Positions 7,981 to 16,302 of a DNA stretch of 64,000 nucleotides are shown here, in pieces. The position numbers and the translations under genes were made by a program. The notes under the pieces were generated by a model. That model searched no databases, had not been told where the DNA came from, and saw only the letters and a list, made by a program, of their open reading frames with translations. Position 1 is the stretch's first letter, and every line of letters begins with the position of its first letter. Source of the stretch: PKWO01 sp036384915 (GTDB taxonomy: Bacteria; Pseudomonadota; Gammaproteobacteria; Burkholderiales; Burkholderiaceae_D); assembly GCA_036384915.1 (NCBI GenBank), contig DASVLJ010000025.1:219709-283708 (forward strand). Reading direction: 5' to 3'.

Positions 7981-8883
7981 ATGCCCTACCTGACCGTTGA
8001 AGACACCATAGGCAATACCCCGCTGGTACAACTGAAGCATATCCCCGGGGAGGATGCGGCAAGACGCGGCAATGTGATCCTGGGCAAGCTCGAAGGCAAC
8101 AATCCGGCCGGTTCGGTCAAGGACCGCGCGGCGCTGTCGATGATCAAGCATGCCGAAGCGCGCGGCACGATCAAGCCCGGCGACACGTTGATCGAAGCCA
8201 CCAGCGGCAATACCGGCATTGCGCTGGCCATGGTGGCGGCCTTGCGCGGCTACAAGATGATTCTTCTGATGCCGGAAAACCTGTCCGAAGAGCGGCGCCA
8301 GAGCATGGGTGCCTATGGCGCCAAGATCGTGCTGACGCCCAAGACCGGCGGCATGGAATACGCACGCGATCTGGCCGAGCAGATGCAGCGCGAAGGCAAG
8401 GGCGTGATCCTCGACCAGTTCGGCAATCCCGACAATCCGCGCGCACACATCGAGGGCACCGGCCCCGAAATCTGGCGCGACACCGAAGGCCGCATCACGC
8501 ACTTCGTTTCCGCCATGGGCACGACGGGCACGATCATGGGCGTGTCTCAGTTTTTGAAGGAAAAGAATCCCGCGGTGCGCATCATCGGCGCGCAACCGGA
8601 AGAAGGCTCGCAGATTCCCGGCATACGCAAGTGGCCCGAAGCGTATCTGCCGAAGATCTACGACAAGTCGCGCGTGGACCAGATCGAACCCGTGAGCCAG
8701 GCCGCAGCGGAAAACATGGCGCGGCGCATGGCGGCGGAAGAGGGGATTTTTTGCGGCATCTCGGCCGCGGGGGCTTGCGAAGTGGCCTTGCGGATTTCGC
8801 AGACTGTGGAGAATGCGACGATCGTGTTTATCGTGTGCGATCGCGGAGACCGGTATTTATCGACGGGTGTGTTTCCGGCTTAG
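7981..8883 (+). CDS. cysM: Cysteine synthase B (O-acetylserine sulfhydrylase)
   Basis: A 300-residue PLP-dependent enzyme of the fold-type II family that makes cysteine from O-acetylserine and sulfide or thiosulfate. The PLP lysine is Lys47 in NNPAGSVKDRAAL, the phosphate-binding and substrate loops are EATSGNTGIALAMVAA and the glycine-rich AMGTTGTIMG, and the C-terminal segment is ICDRGDRYLSTGVF. CysM rather than CysK is supported by overall length and the RGDRYLSTGVF ending. It is the usual end of the rpsA-to-cysM block in this group, here separated from it by the sigma/catalase cassette. Confidence 0.94.
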   Translation: MPYLTVEDTIGNTPLVQLKHIPGEDAARRGNVILGKLEGNNPAGSVKDRAALSMIKHAEARGTIKPGDTLIEATSGNTGIALAMVAALRGYKMILLMPENLSEERRQSMGAYGAKIVLTPKTGGMEYARDLAEQMQREGKGVILDQFGNPDNPRAHIEGTGPEIWRDTEGRITHFVSAMGTTGTIMGVSQFLKEKNPAVRIIGAQPEEGSQIPGIRKWPEAYLPKIYDKSRVDQIEPVSQAAAENMARRMAAEEGIFCGISAAGACEVALRISQTVENATIVFIVCDRGDRYLSTGVFPA

Positions 8884-8888
8884 GACCG

Positions 8889-9025
8889 CAGGTTGCGCCG
8901 GCCGTCGCACGGTGAGCCAAGCGAAGCCTAGCGAGGCCCGACCCAACGTTGCTGCGTTCCCGTTATCGCCGGCGCGCGATTGACTTGCCGATGTTGGCCT
9001 TTGCTTCGTCCAACGCCAACCTACG
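8889..9025. repeat. TAGGTTGG-ended intergenic repeat, copy 2 (inverted relative to copy 1)
   Basis: It starts AGGTTGCGCCGGCCGTCGCACGG directly after the cysM stop and ends CCAACGCCAACCTACG. It shares its ends with the copy at 6355-6493 but in the opposite orientation. No coding potential is seen. Confidence 0.7.
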
Positions 9026-9027
9026 AA

Positions 9028-9486
9028 TTACAAAGCCGGCCAGACCGGATGCTCGCCGGATTCATCGTATTTCGGAAACAGCGTGAAGTTCACGACTACG
9101 CCATTGGCCACCCAGATCATCAAGCCAAACGTATCGCTTTCGTAGCAGGTGCCGCTCTCGTCCGATTCGTCGCTTGGCGTCAAGTCTGCAATGCCCGCTG
9201 CCACAGCGGCACCGGGAAGCTTATCGGCAGGCGTGCCCACAAGGCGCACGCCATTGAGCGCAACGCTGGAAGATTCGATGGTAATGCTACCCAGTCGCCA
9301 CTCCTCGTCCTCAACAAAATCCAGCACCACGCCTGCCTCTTCATAAAGCCAACTTTCCTGATTGAGGTCATCGAGAAAGCTTTCATTGGAAATGGCATCG
9401 GGCTTGCCGGCCAGCGCTTCGACTTGCGCGCGCTGCATGCCGAGCACGAAAGGGGCGACACCGTGGAAGGGAAGGGCGGAGGTCAT
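9028..9486 (-). CDS. Hypothetical protein
   Basis: A 152-residue acidic protein from the ATG at 9486 (MTSALPFHGVAPFVLGM). An alternative GTG start at 9546 would add 20 residues. There is no signal peptide or membrane segment. The sequence opens with a PFVLGMQRAQVEALAGKPD element that resembles the start of small alpha/beta bacterial proteins, followed by several beta-strand-like stretches (WLYEEAGVVLDFVED, WRLGSITIESSSVAL) and ends with FGLMIWVANGVVVNFTLFPKYDESGEHPVWPAL. I do not recognise the family. Ribosome binding site is poor. Confidence 0.65.
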   Translation of the reverse strand: MTSALPFHGVAPFVLGMQRAQVEALAGKPDAISNESFLDDLNQESWLYEEAGVVLDFVEDEEWRLGSITIESSSVALNGVRLVGTPADKLPGAAVAAGIADLTPSDESDESGTCYESDTFGLMIWVANGVVVNFTLFPKYDESGEHPVWPAL

Positions 9487-9595
9487 GGAGGGGAAATTGA
9501 GGACCACAAAACAAAATTGCACCGGGTCAGCCACCCGTAGCGTCACGGGTGCTGGCGGTGCAATCGATTTTCACGCGGCACATGCCGCGCGCAGC

Positions 9596-9928
9596 TTATT
9601 CGGCGAGTTCGGCTTCGCCTGCGGCGGCGGCCGGGGCGGCACCTTCCTTGGGCTTGAATTGCTTGTCGCTGATGCGGAACTTGTCGCGACGGTCGCCCAT
9701 CAGGATGCGCAGATCCTTGATGCTCAAGTCGCTGACTTCATGCATGCGGATCAACAGCGAGGCGCCCACCGGCAGGCGGCGATGGCGGATCTTGCTGATG
9801 ACCGGAGGGGCAACCTCCAGCGCACGCGAGAGCGCTGCATCGTTTTTCAACGCGAGTTTCTCGATCAAGGCATCCAACAGGTTGTTGGGATCATAGGCGA
9901 GTTGATCGGCGAGTCTTGAGCTGGTCAT
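9596..9928 (-). CDS. Small putative XRE-like DNA-binding protein
   Basis: A 110-residue protein. Residues 15-75 look like a lambda-repressor/XRE-type helix bundle (LLDALIEKLALKNDAALSRALEVAPPVISKIRHRRLPVGASLLIRMHEVSDLSIKDLR): the ALSRALEVAPPVISKIRHRR stretch has the spacing of a helix-turn-helix. The tail is Ala/Glu-rich. It has its own 5' region (9929-10277). The DNA-binding role is inferred from the helix pattern only. Confidence 0.72.
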   Translation of the reverse strand: MTSSRLADQLAYDPNNLLDALIEKLALKNDAALSRALEVAPPVISKIRHRRLPVGASLLIRMHEVSDLSIKDLRILMGDRRDKFRISDKQFKPKEGAAPAAAAGEAELAE

Positions 9929-10277
9929 GATAGTGAACTGGCAAAGTTGTCAAAATACAGAAAATTCCGCAGGGCAAGATTATTGTACTAGCAAACTTGC
10001 ACGAAAGGTATTTTCCAGCCTCGATTGTTATGATGTCACGGCTCGGTAAAACTTGCGACACCTTTAACGAAACTTAAAGCAATGTTGTTTTTATGCACGA
10101 ATTGTGTTGAGGAAATATAGTAAATAAATTCCAAAAATGCAATTAAATCGTGCCAAAAATATCATCAAGTGTTGCTCAATTTGAACAAGGGGCGCTTGAG
10201 CTACTGGTATGGCCGGATGTTCCTCAGGAGAAAGCACTTATCTGGAGAATAAGGCCGTTCTGCGTAAATTCAAGCAA
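9929..10277. other. Intergenic region between the XRE-like gene and the DUF1415 gene
   Basis: About 350 bases, distinctly AT-richer than its surroundings, holding the upstream region of the minus-strand XRE-like gene and the 3' flank of the DUF1415 gene. I see no convincing gene, repeat or terminator in it. Confidence 0.6.
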
Positions 10278-10853
10278 TTATTTCTGCTCGTCATGTGCCT
10301 GTGGCAGGCCAAGCTTTTGCCAACCAGGCAAGCCCAGGCGGCGCAGCGTTTCCATGTTGCGCTCGTAGATATCGCTGGCGTCGGGAAACGCGGCCACGGC
10401 GCGTTCTATGCTGTCCTCGCGCAATAGATGGAGGATGGGGAAAGGGGCGCGGTTGGTGTAATTCTCGATGTCGTCCGGGCCGCTGTCGGCGAACTGGTAA
10501 TGCGGATGAAAGCTGGCGATCTGGATTGTGCCGTCCAGTTCAAGCTCTTCGAGGCAGGCGTCAGCCACGTCGAGGAAACCGTTGTAGTCGTAAAAGTCCT
10601 GCAGCACGCCGGGGTGGATCAACAGGGTGGTGTCGGTTTGCGCCGGATCGGCGCCGGCCAGCGCGATCAGTTCGGCGTGCAGGTCGGCCAGCAGGCTTTC
10701 TTCGTCCGAGGCATCGCTGACCGCATAGCGCACCTGGCCCTTGACTTGCACCGCCTTGGCGAACGGGCACAGGTTCAAGCCGATCACGGCTTTTTCGACC
10801 CAGGTGCGGGTCAGGTCGGCTACGGCTTGGCTGTCGGCGGTTTCGATGATCAT
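10278..10853 (-). CDS. DUF1415 domain-containing protein
   Basis: A 191-residue protein that fits the DUF1415 family over its whole length: TWVEKAVIGLNLCPFAKAV near the N-terminus, LLIHPGVLQDFYDYNGFLDVAD in the middle, and QIASFHPHYQFADSGPDDIENYTNRAPFP, then HLLREDSIERAV. The conserved Cys in NLCPFAK and the HPHYQF segment are intact. The function of the family is not known to me. It stands divergent from yaeQ, with 62 bases between the two starts, so the promoters overlap. Confidence 0.9.
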   Translation of the reverse strand: MIIETADSQAVADLTRTWVEKAVIGLNLCPFAKAVQVKGQVRYAVSDASDEESLLADLHAELIALAGADPAQTDTTLLIHPGVLQDFYDYNGFLDVADACLEELELDGTIQIASFHPHYQFADSGPDDIENYTNRAPFPILHLLREDSIERAVAAFPDASDIYERNMETLRRLGLPGWQKLGLPQAHDEQK

Positions 10854-10915
10854 GGGCCCATTTTACCGTGCAGATAGGCTATGCTTGCGCGGCGATTCAA
10901 CATTCAAGCATCATC

Positions 10916-11461
10916 ATGGCCCTTAAGTCCACCATCTATAAAGCCGACCTGCAGATTTCCGACATGGACCGGCACTACTACGACAACCACGCGCTGACGA
11001 TCGCGCGCCATCCGTCGGAAACCGACGAGCGCATGATGATGCGCGTCCTGGCCTTCGCCATCCACGCGCACGAGCACCTGAGCTTCGGCAAAGGCTTGAG
11101 CGCGGATGACGAGCCGGACCTTTGGCAAAAGGATTTGACCGGCGCCATCGATCTGTGGATCGACGTGGGCCAGCCCGATGACAGGCGTATTTTGAAAGCC
11201 TGCGGCCGTTCGGCCAGAGTAGTGGTCTACGCCTACAGCCCAACCACTCACATCTGGTGGAACCAGACCGGCAGCCGCATCGAGCGTGCCAAGAACCTCA
11301 CCGTGTTGCAAGTGCCGGCCGAAGCTAGCCAGGCGCTGGGCGAGATGGCCGAGCGCACCATGCAGCTGCAATGCACGATACAGGATGGGCAGATCTGGCT
11401 TACCAGCGGCGACAGGACCGTCGAGATCAGCATCGCGGTGTTGCAGGGCGAGCGTTTTTAG
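10916..11461 (+). CDS. yaeQ: YaeQ family protein
   Basis: A 181-residue protein from the ATG at 10916, where the family begins (MALKSTIYKADLQISDMDRHYY); the open frame extends 16 codons upstream but without family similarity. Characteristic segments are HALTIARHPSETDERMMMRVLAFAIHA, GLSADDEPDLW, and IDVGQPDDRRILKACGR, which belong to the YaeQ fold (a PD-(D/E)XK nuclease-like fold without proven activity). It is followed by a small hairpin terminator. Confidence 0.94.
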   Translation: MALKSTIYKADLQISDMDRHYYDNHALTIARHPSETDERMMMRVLAFAIHAHEHLSFGKGLSADDEPDLWQKDLTGAIDLWIDVGQPDDRRILKACGRSARVVVYAYSPTTHIWWNQTGSRIERAKNLTVLQVPAEASQALGEMAERTMQLQCTIQDGQIWLTSGDRTVEISIAVLQGERF

Positions 11462-11503
11462 CGCAGATTAATCGAAAAGCATTCAACGTGCAAGATGCGC
11501 CGC

Positions 11504-11527
11504 ACCCGACAAATGTCGGGTTCTTCC
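11504..11527 (+). terminator. Putative terminator after yaeQ
   Basis: ACCCGAC-AAAT-GTCGGGT hairpin followed by the weak tract TCTTCCC. The stem is good, the T-run is imperfect. Confidence 0.55.
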
Positions 11528-11672
11528 CAATTGGCAACGCAGGCGGGCGGAGATGCGGCTGCGCCGTGGTGACCTCTGAGGTGCGCAACCTGCGCAGCGT
11601 TCGCCCGCGAGGGTCGATACGAGCGCAAAGCTGGGCGACCAGGCCGCCGCTTGCCGCAGCAGGCGCGCCGGT

Positions 11673-11840
11673 CTAGGAGTCTGCGCGGCAGAACGAGTCG
11701 AAGCGAAATGGGTGGGAAAAGAGCCCAATTTGGCCTCGCTTTTGAGGACTGTAGCCGTAGCTACAGCCGGAAAAACGGGGGCAAAGTGGGACTTTTCTCC
11801 ATCCATTGCAGCCGACTCGCTCTGCCGCGCAGGCTCCTAG
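11673..11840. repeat. 168-bp near-perfect palindrome
   Basis: The outer arms are CTAGGAGTCTGCGCGGCAGA and, inverted, CTAGGAGCCTGCGCGGCAGA. The pairing continues inward through CGAGTCG, ATGG.TGG.GAAAAG.CCCA and ends in a central CTGTAGCCGTAGCTACAG. Only scattered mismatches interrupt it, so the whole element can fold into one long hairpin or cruciform. It lies in the gene-free interval 11462-12018 between yaeQ and the globin-coupled gene. The preceding 11528-11672 stretch holds no recognisable gene. Confidence 0.85.
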
Positions 11841-12018
11841 GATGTTCTTAATAGTTTTGCTGTTAATGTTGACGGATAGGGATTGATAAGGGAACAATTT
11901 TTTCCCTATAGCCGTCAAAGTGGTAATCGTGATGAATTCGTCATGTGATGCCGAACGGTCCCCCGCGCGTTCGGTAACGATGATTTGTTGCCTATTGGAA
12001 TATTGAGCGCGGAGCGAC

Positions 12019-14967
12019 ATGATCAATCTGGAGCAAGCTGTCGAATCGATTGCCGACGAACTCGGGCTGGATAGGCGCGAGATCGATTTGCGCAAGGCCA
12101 TGCTCGAGATCACGGATGCCGATATCGCGCTGCTGCAAGCCCTGCACGACAAGCTCGCCCCGCATCTGAGCCATTTGAATACGGTACTCGATCGACATCT
12201 CGACCAGTTTGAGCGTTATGGCACGGGTAGCGCCAATGCCGAACTGACGCAAAGCCTGAAGGCGGCGCAGAGCATCTATTTCGATTTGCTGACGGCGGGC
12301 AGCTATGACACCGACTATGCCAGGAGCCGCATGCAGCTAGGCGTCGTGCAGCACCGTATCGGCGTGGCCCCCAAATGGACCATCGCCGCCTATCGCAAAT
12401 ATCTGGCTGAATTGCAGGCGCTGTTGCCGCAATTGATCCCCGATCCCGTGCAATTGCAGAATACCGCCGAGGCCTTGCTCAAGGTGGTGTGCCTCGATCT
12501 GCTCTATGCTGTCGACATCCACATCGCTGCCGAACGGCAAGACATACTCGCCATCAAGGACTATGCCGAGCAGATCGTGGCATCCATGCCGTCGGGCTTG
12601 ATGATCGTCGATGCGGAATTGAAGGTGCGCTCGATGAACCGTGCCATGCGCGAGATGTTCGCCAGCGGCGCCCCCGGCTGCGGGCAGCCGGACACGCTGG
12701 CCGACTGCCGCGAATTGGCACGCGCGGTGCGGCAGGTGCAGAGCGGCGGCGCGGCCGAATTGACCGAGGTACTGTCGACGACGCACGCAGGCGTCGCAAG
12801 GCATATCGAATACACGGTTTCAGGCAACCTGCTGGCGCGGCAAAACGTCGTGCTCGTGATGGCGCAGGACGTGACCGACAAGCTGCGCTCGCAGGAAGAA
12901 TTGAGCCGTTTCCGCACCGCGCTCGATAGTTCCATCGATGCGGTCTACCTGATCGACTATGCCGAGTTGCGCTTCGTCGATGCCAATCACACGGCTCAGG
13001 TCACGCTCGGTTACAGCCTCGACGAACTGTGCCGCATGGGGCCGCAGGATTTGAAGCCCGATGAAGGCGAGCTGCGCCGCATCCAGCGCCGTTTCGAGAA
13101 AGTCGTCAGGAGCGCGCATAAGACCGGTTTCATCCGCACCATGCACCAGCGCAAGGATGGCTCGCGCTTGCCGGTGGAAGTCTATCTGCGCGCCTTTACG
13201 TCTGAAGGGCGCCAGTTGCTGGTGGCCGTAGCGCGCGACCTTACCGAGCGCCTGAAAGCCGAGGCCGACCTGCGGAAGAGCGAGCAGCGTTTCCGCGTCG
13301 CCTTCAACCAAGCCGCCGTCGGCCTGGCCCACGTCGGCATCGACGGGCGCTGGCTGATGGCGAACCAGAAGCTGTGCGAAATCGTCGGCTACACCCAGGA
13401 AGAGATGCTGGCGCTGAACTATCAGACCTTGACCCATCCGGAAGACTTGCCGGCGGACCTCGAAATCGGCCGCCGCATGTTCGCCCAAGAGGTGCATGAA
13501 AAATCGCGCGAGAAGCGCTACCTGCACAAGAACGGCTACTACGTCTGGGTCAACCTGACCAGTTCGCTGGTACGCGACGAAAAAGGCGAGCCGCTGTATT
13601 ACAGCACTGTGGTGGAAGACATTTCGCGGCGCAAGCAGATGGAAGGCGAACTGCTGCACATGGCCAACCACGACGTGCTGACCAGCTTGCCCAACCGCAG
13701 CCTGCTGCTCGACCGCATGACTCAGGCGATCAATATCGCCAACCGCTCCGGCGAACAGGTGGCCGTGCTCCTGATCGATCTCGACCGCTTCAAGAACGTC
13801 AACGACAGCCTTGGCCATGACGTGGGTGACAAGATGATCACGGCGATCGCGAAGAAGCTGCTGTCGAAAGTGCGCGATGTCGACACCGTGGCGCGCCTGG
13901 GCGGGGACGAATTCGTCATCCTGCTTACCAACGTGGTGCATGAAGACGCGGTGGCGACGACGGCGCAGCAGGTGCTCGAATCGCTCGGGCAGCCCTTGAC
14001 GATCCAGGGCCATGAACTCTATCCGGCCGGCAGTATAGGCATCAGCCTCTACCCCAAGGACGGAGCCGACAGCGCCACCCTGCTCAAGAATGCCGATACC
14101 GCGATGTACCGCGCTAAGGAAGGCGGCCGCAACAATTTCCAGTTCTATGCGCGTGCCATGAATGCGCGTGCGCTCGACCGCCTGAAGCTTGAGGGCGCCT
14201 TGCGCAATGCTTTGCTGCGCAACGAATTCGTGCTGCACTACCAGCCGCAAATGGATATCGCCAGCGGTGCGATTGTCGGTGTCGAAGCGCTGCTGCGCTG
14301 GCAGCCGCCCAATGCCGAAATGATCCATCCGGCCGACTTCATCCCCATCGCCGAAGAGACCGGCTTGATCGTCGGCATCGGTGAGTGGGTTTTGCGTACG
14401 GCCTGCGCCCAGCTTCAAGCCTGGGCCAGGAGCGGCCAGTATACGACCCTGCGTATGGCAGTCAATCTCTCGGCACGCCAGTTCAAGCAGCAGGATATTG
14501 CCAAGGTGGTGTCGCGCGCGCTGGAAGAGAGCGGCTGCGAGCCGCAATCGCTCGAACTCGAGATCACCGAGAGCATCCTGATGGACAACCCGGAAGCCGC
14601 CGCGGCAACGCTGCAAAAGCTGTCCGACATGGGCGTGCATCTCTCGATCGACGATTTCGGCACCGGCTATTCCAGCCTGGCTTACCTGAAGCGTTTCCCG
14701 ATTCACACCTTGAAGATCGACCGTTCCTTTGTGCGCGACATCACCACCGATGCCGACGATGCCGCGATTGCCAAGGCCGTCATCGCCCTGGCGCATAGCA
14801 TGAAGCTGCGCGTCATCGCCGAAGGCGTGGAGGGTCGAGAGCAGCTCGACTTCCTGCGCGAGCAGCAATGCGACCAGATGCAGGGTTATTATCTGAGCCG
14901 GCCCTTGCCGGCGCGGCAACTGGAAAGCCTGCTGCGCGGTTACGCGCCGGAACGGATTGCCGGTTGA
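12019..14967 (+). CDS. Globin-coupled PAS / GGDEF / EAL cyclic-di-GMP enzyme
   Basis: A 982-residue cytoplasmic sensor protein with no membrane segment. Residues 1-170 form a globin-coupled sensor domain with proximal heme histidine His112 (VVQHRIGVAPKWTIAAYRKY). Three PAS-type domains follow (about 190-295, 300-415, 420-545), each ending in the VARDLTER / VVEDISRR type linker. The GGDEF domain has an intact GGDEF at 628-632 and the NHDVLTSLPNRSLLLDR entry motif. The EAL domain has VEALLRW at 755-761, ITESILMDN, IDDFGTGYSSLAYLKRFP and LKIDRSFV. It should sense O2, or another heme ligand, and switch c-di-GMP synthesis or breakdown. Start is ATG with a GGAG 5 bases upstream. Confidence 0.93.
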   Translation: MINLEQAVESIADELGLDRREIDLRKAMLEITDADIALLQALHDKLAPHLSHLNTVLDRHLDQFERYGTGSANAELTQSLKAAQSIYFDLLTAGSYDTDYARSRMQLGVVQHRIGVAPKWTIAAYRKYLAELQALLPQLIPDPVQLQNTAEALLKVVCLDLLYAVDIHIAAERQDILAIKDYAEQIVASMPSGLMIVDAELKVRSMNRAMREMFASGAPGCGQPDTLADCRELARAVRQVQSGGAAELTEVLSTTHAGVARHIEYTVSGNLLARQNVVLVMAQDVTDKLRSQEELSRFRTALDSSIDAVYLIDYAELRFVDANHTAQVTLGYSLDELCRMGPQDLKPDEGELRRIQRRFEKVVRSAHKTGFIRTMHQRKDGSRLPVEVYLRAFTSEGRQLLVAVARDLTERLKAEADLRKSEQRFRVAFNQAAVGLAHVGIDGRWLMANQKLCEIVGYTQEEMLALNYQTLTHPEDLPADLEIGRRMFAQEVHEKSREKRYLHKNGYYVWVNLTSSLVRDEKGEPLYYSTVVEDISRRKQMEGELLHMANHDVLTSLPNRSLLLDRMTQAINIANRSGEQVAVLLIDLDRFKNVNDSLGHDVGDKMITAIAKKLLSKVRDVDTVARLGGDEFVILLTNVVHEDAVATTAQQVLESLGQPLTIQGHELYPAGSIGISLYPKDGADSATLLKNADTAMYRAKEGGRNNFQFYARAMNARALDRLKLEGALRNALLRNEFVLHYQPQMDIASGAIVGVEALLRWQPPNAEMIHPADFIPIAEETGLIVGIGEWVLRTACAQLQAWARSGQYTTLRMAVNLSARQFKQQDIAKVVSRALEESGCEPQSLELEITESILMDNPEAAAATLQKLSDMGVHLSIDDFGTGYSSLAYLKRFPIHTLKIDRSFVRDITTDADDAAIAKAVIALAHSMKLRVIAEGVEGREQLDFLREQQCDQMQGYYLSRPLPARQLESLLRGYAPERIAG

Positions 14968-14998
14968 ACGCGGGGCTGGCTTTCAAGTCATTGCCCAA

Positions 14999-15027
14999 TT
15001 GAAAATATGCCTCTTTAGGCGTATCAT
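14999..15027 (+). promoter_or_regulatory. Sigma-70 promoter for tRNA-Arg
   Basis: TTGAAA at 14999-15004 and TATCAT at 15022-15027 are 17 bases apart, about 60 bases before the tRNA. Confidence 0.65.
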
Positions 15028-15086
15028 CTGGGGCCGGCCGAATGGCCATGTCGCATTTGTTTTAATTTAAAGCACCCCCTTCCGCA

Positions 15087-15163
15087 CTGCCCTTAGCTCA
15101 GTTGGATAGAGCAACGGCCTTCTAAGCCGTAGGTCACACGTTCGAATCGTGTAGGGCAGGCCA
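15087..15163 (+). tRNA. tRNA-Arg(TCT)
   Basis: A cloverleaf with acceptor CTGCCCT/AGGGCAG fully paired, D-arm GCTC/GAGC, anticodon stem ACGGC/GCCGT around loop CTTCTAA (anticodon TCT at 15121-15123), T-arm ACACG-TTCGAAT-CGTGT, discriminator G and encoded CCA. All stems are perfect. Confidence 0.97.
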
Positions 15164-15449
15164 TCTTATCCGTTGCCCATCGTTGCTGTTTCTTCCGGTT
15201 TTATTTCCGGCGGTTACGCGAATAGCCTCAAGCGAAGCTGGATTGAACTTTTGGCATTGCAGCAGGGTCAATCCATCGCAAGTTATAACGGCCCATACCT
15301 CGATTTCTGCAGTTTGTCTCAAAGCGTTCAACTATCGGGGGCGCTTGATCTACGCTACCGATGCCGAGTCATGCATTCGAAGTGCGGATGAGGGGACAAG
15401 TGCAATACGTTGCGGGGTGCGGCCTTCACTTTCACGATGGAGGAACACC

Positions 15450-15947
15450 ATGAAGACTTCGATACTCGCATCCGTTCTGAGTGCGGCGGCGATCGGTGCT
15501 GTGGCGCAACCGGCGCCGCAGCAATCGGCGGTGCAACAAACGCCGGAGATGCAGCAGCAGGCCCCCGGCGACAACTCCAGCACGGTGACGATTACCGGCA
15601 AGGGGCCGACGATCGATTTGCCGGTGCATCCGCGTTCGATGACGGCGGGCGAATATTCGCGCTATACCGGCTCGTATGAACTCACCAACGGCGACTCCGT
15701 TGCGCTGTTCACGCGCGGACTGAAGAAATACGCCAAACTGCATGGCGGCGTCTGGCATGAAATGGTGGCGGCATCCGATGCGAGTTTTGTCGCCAAGGAC
15801 CGCAAGCTGAAAGTGAGCTTCGTCACCGATGAAGACGGCCGTCTTGTTTCCGGCGACGTCCTGATGGTGGTGCCGGACGACCGCTATGCCAAGCTGCATC
15901 GCAAGCAGCCGCCGCGCTTGAAGGTGCAGGACGTGGCGATGCGTTGA
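15450..15947 (+). CDS. Secreted protein, paralogue A of a tandem pair
   Basis: A 165-residue protein from the ATG at 15450, preceded by GGAGGA. It has a Sec signal (KTSILASVLSAAAIGAVAQ), a Gln-rich linker and a beta-rich domain: STVTITGKGPTIDLPVHPRSM, YTGSYELTNGDSVALFTRG, KYAKLHGGVWHEMVAA, FVAKDRKLKVSFVTDEDGRLVSGDVLMVVP. The YxGSYELxNGDxxxLFTR repeat unit recalls DUF3471-like C-terminal domains of beta-lactamase-type proteins, but this is only a resemblance. The next gene (16303-16740) is a clear paralogue. A good terminator follows. Confidence 0.8.
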   Translation: MKTSILASVLSAAAIGAVAQPAPQQSAVQQTPEMQQQAPGDNSSTVTITGKGPTIDLPVHPRSMTAGEYSRYTGSYELTNGDSVALFTRGLKKYAKLHGGVWHEMVAASDASFVAKDRKLKVSFVTDEDGRLVSGDVLMVVPDDRYAKLHRKQPPRLKVQDVAMR

Positions 15948-15963
15948 CCGTCTGTTCTTCCGT

Positions 15964-15988
15964 GGAGCCGCGGGGCGGCTCCTTTTTC
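15964..15988 (+). terminator. Rho-independent terminator between the tandem paralogues
   Basis: GGAGCCGC and GCGGCTCC arms around a GGG loop, followed by TTTTTC. Hence each paralogue is a separate transcription unit. Confidence 0.88.
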
Positions 15989-16302
15989 ATTTTTCTCTTC
16001 ATCCACTCGGTGATTTATTTTCGCTTCGTAATGTGGGGTCATATCTTGCATTAGATATCGTCACCTTGAGGCGGCAATTCACCCCTATCCGGCTTTGCAA
16101 TTCATCGCGCGAATTTGCGGACTGTCGCCGTGTTCGCGCAGTTCATCTCAAAGCGCTGTCGCTTGCCGGGGCGAACGACTACAGTGTCCATGTCGCGGCA
16201 AAAACATGTCGCCACACTTCAGCTGCATCGACCGGTACCTCGCCACGCTTGCCTGCAAGCGGCGGCGCAGGGATCCCTTTTGCCTTGAATTTGGAGAAAG
16301 AA
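15989..16302 (+). promoter_or_regulatory. Upstream region of paralogue B with a box shared with paralogue A
   Basis: The 314 bases before paralogue B hold no gene. At 16138-16190 the sequence GCAGTTCATCTCAAAGCG...CCGGGGCG...GACTAC repeats, with changes, what stands before paralogue A at 15308-15358 (GCAGTTTGTCTCAAAGCG...CGGGGGCG...). The shared box suggests that the two genes are controlled by the same regulator or sigma factor. Confidence 0.5.

Noticed and set aside
12820..14919. 699-codon minus-strand frame opposite the globin-coupled gene
   Set aside because: Antisense shadow; the plus-strand frame has full GGDEF and EAL domains.
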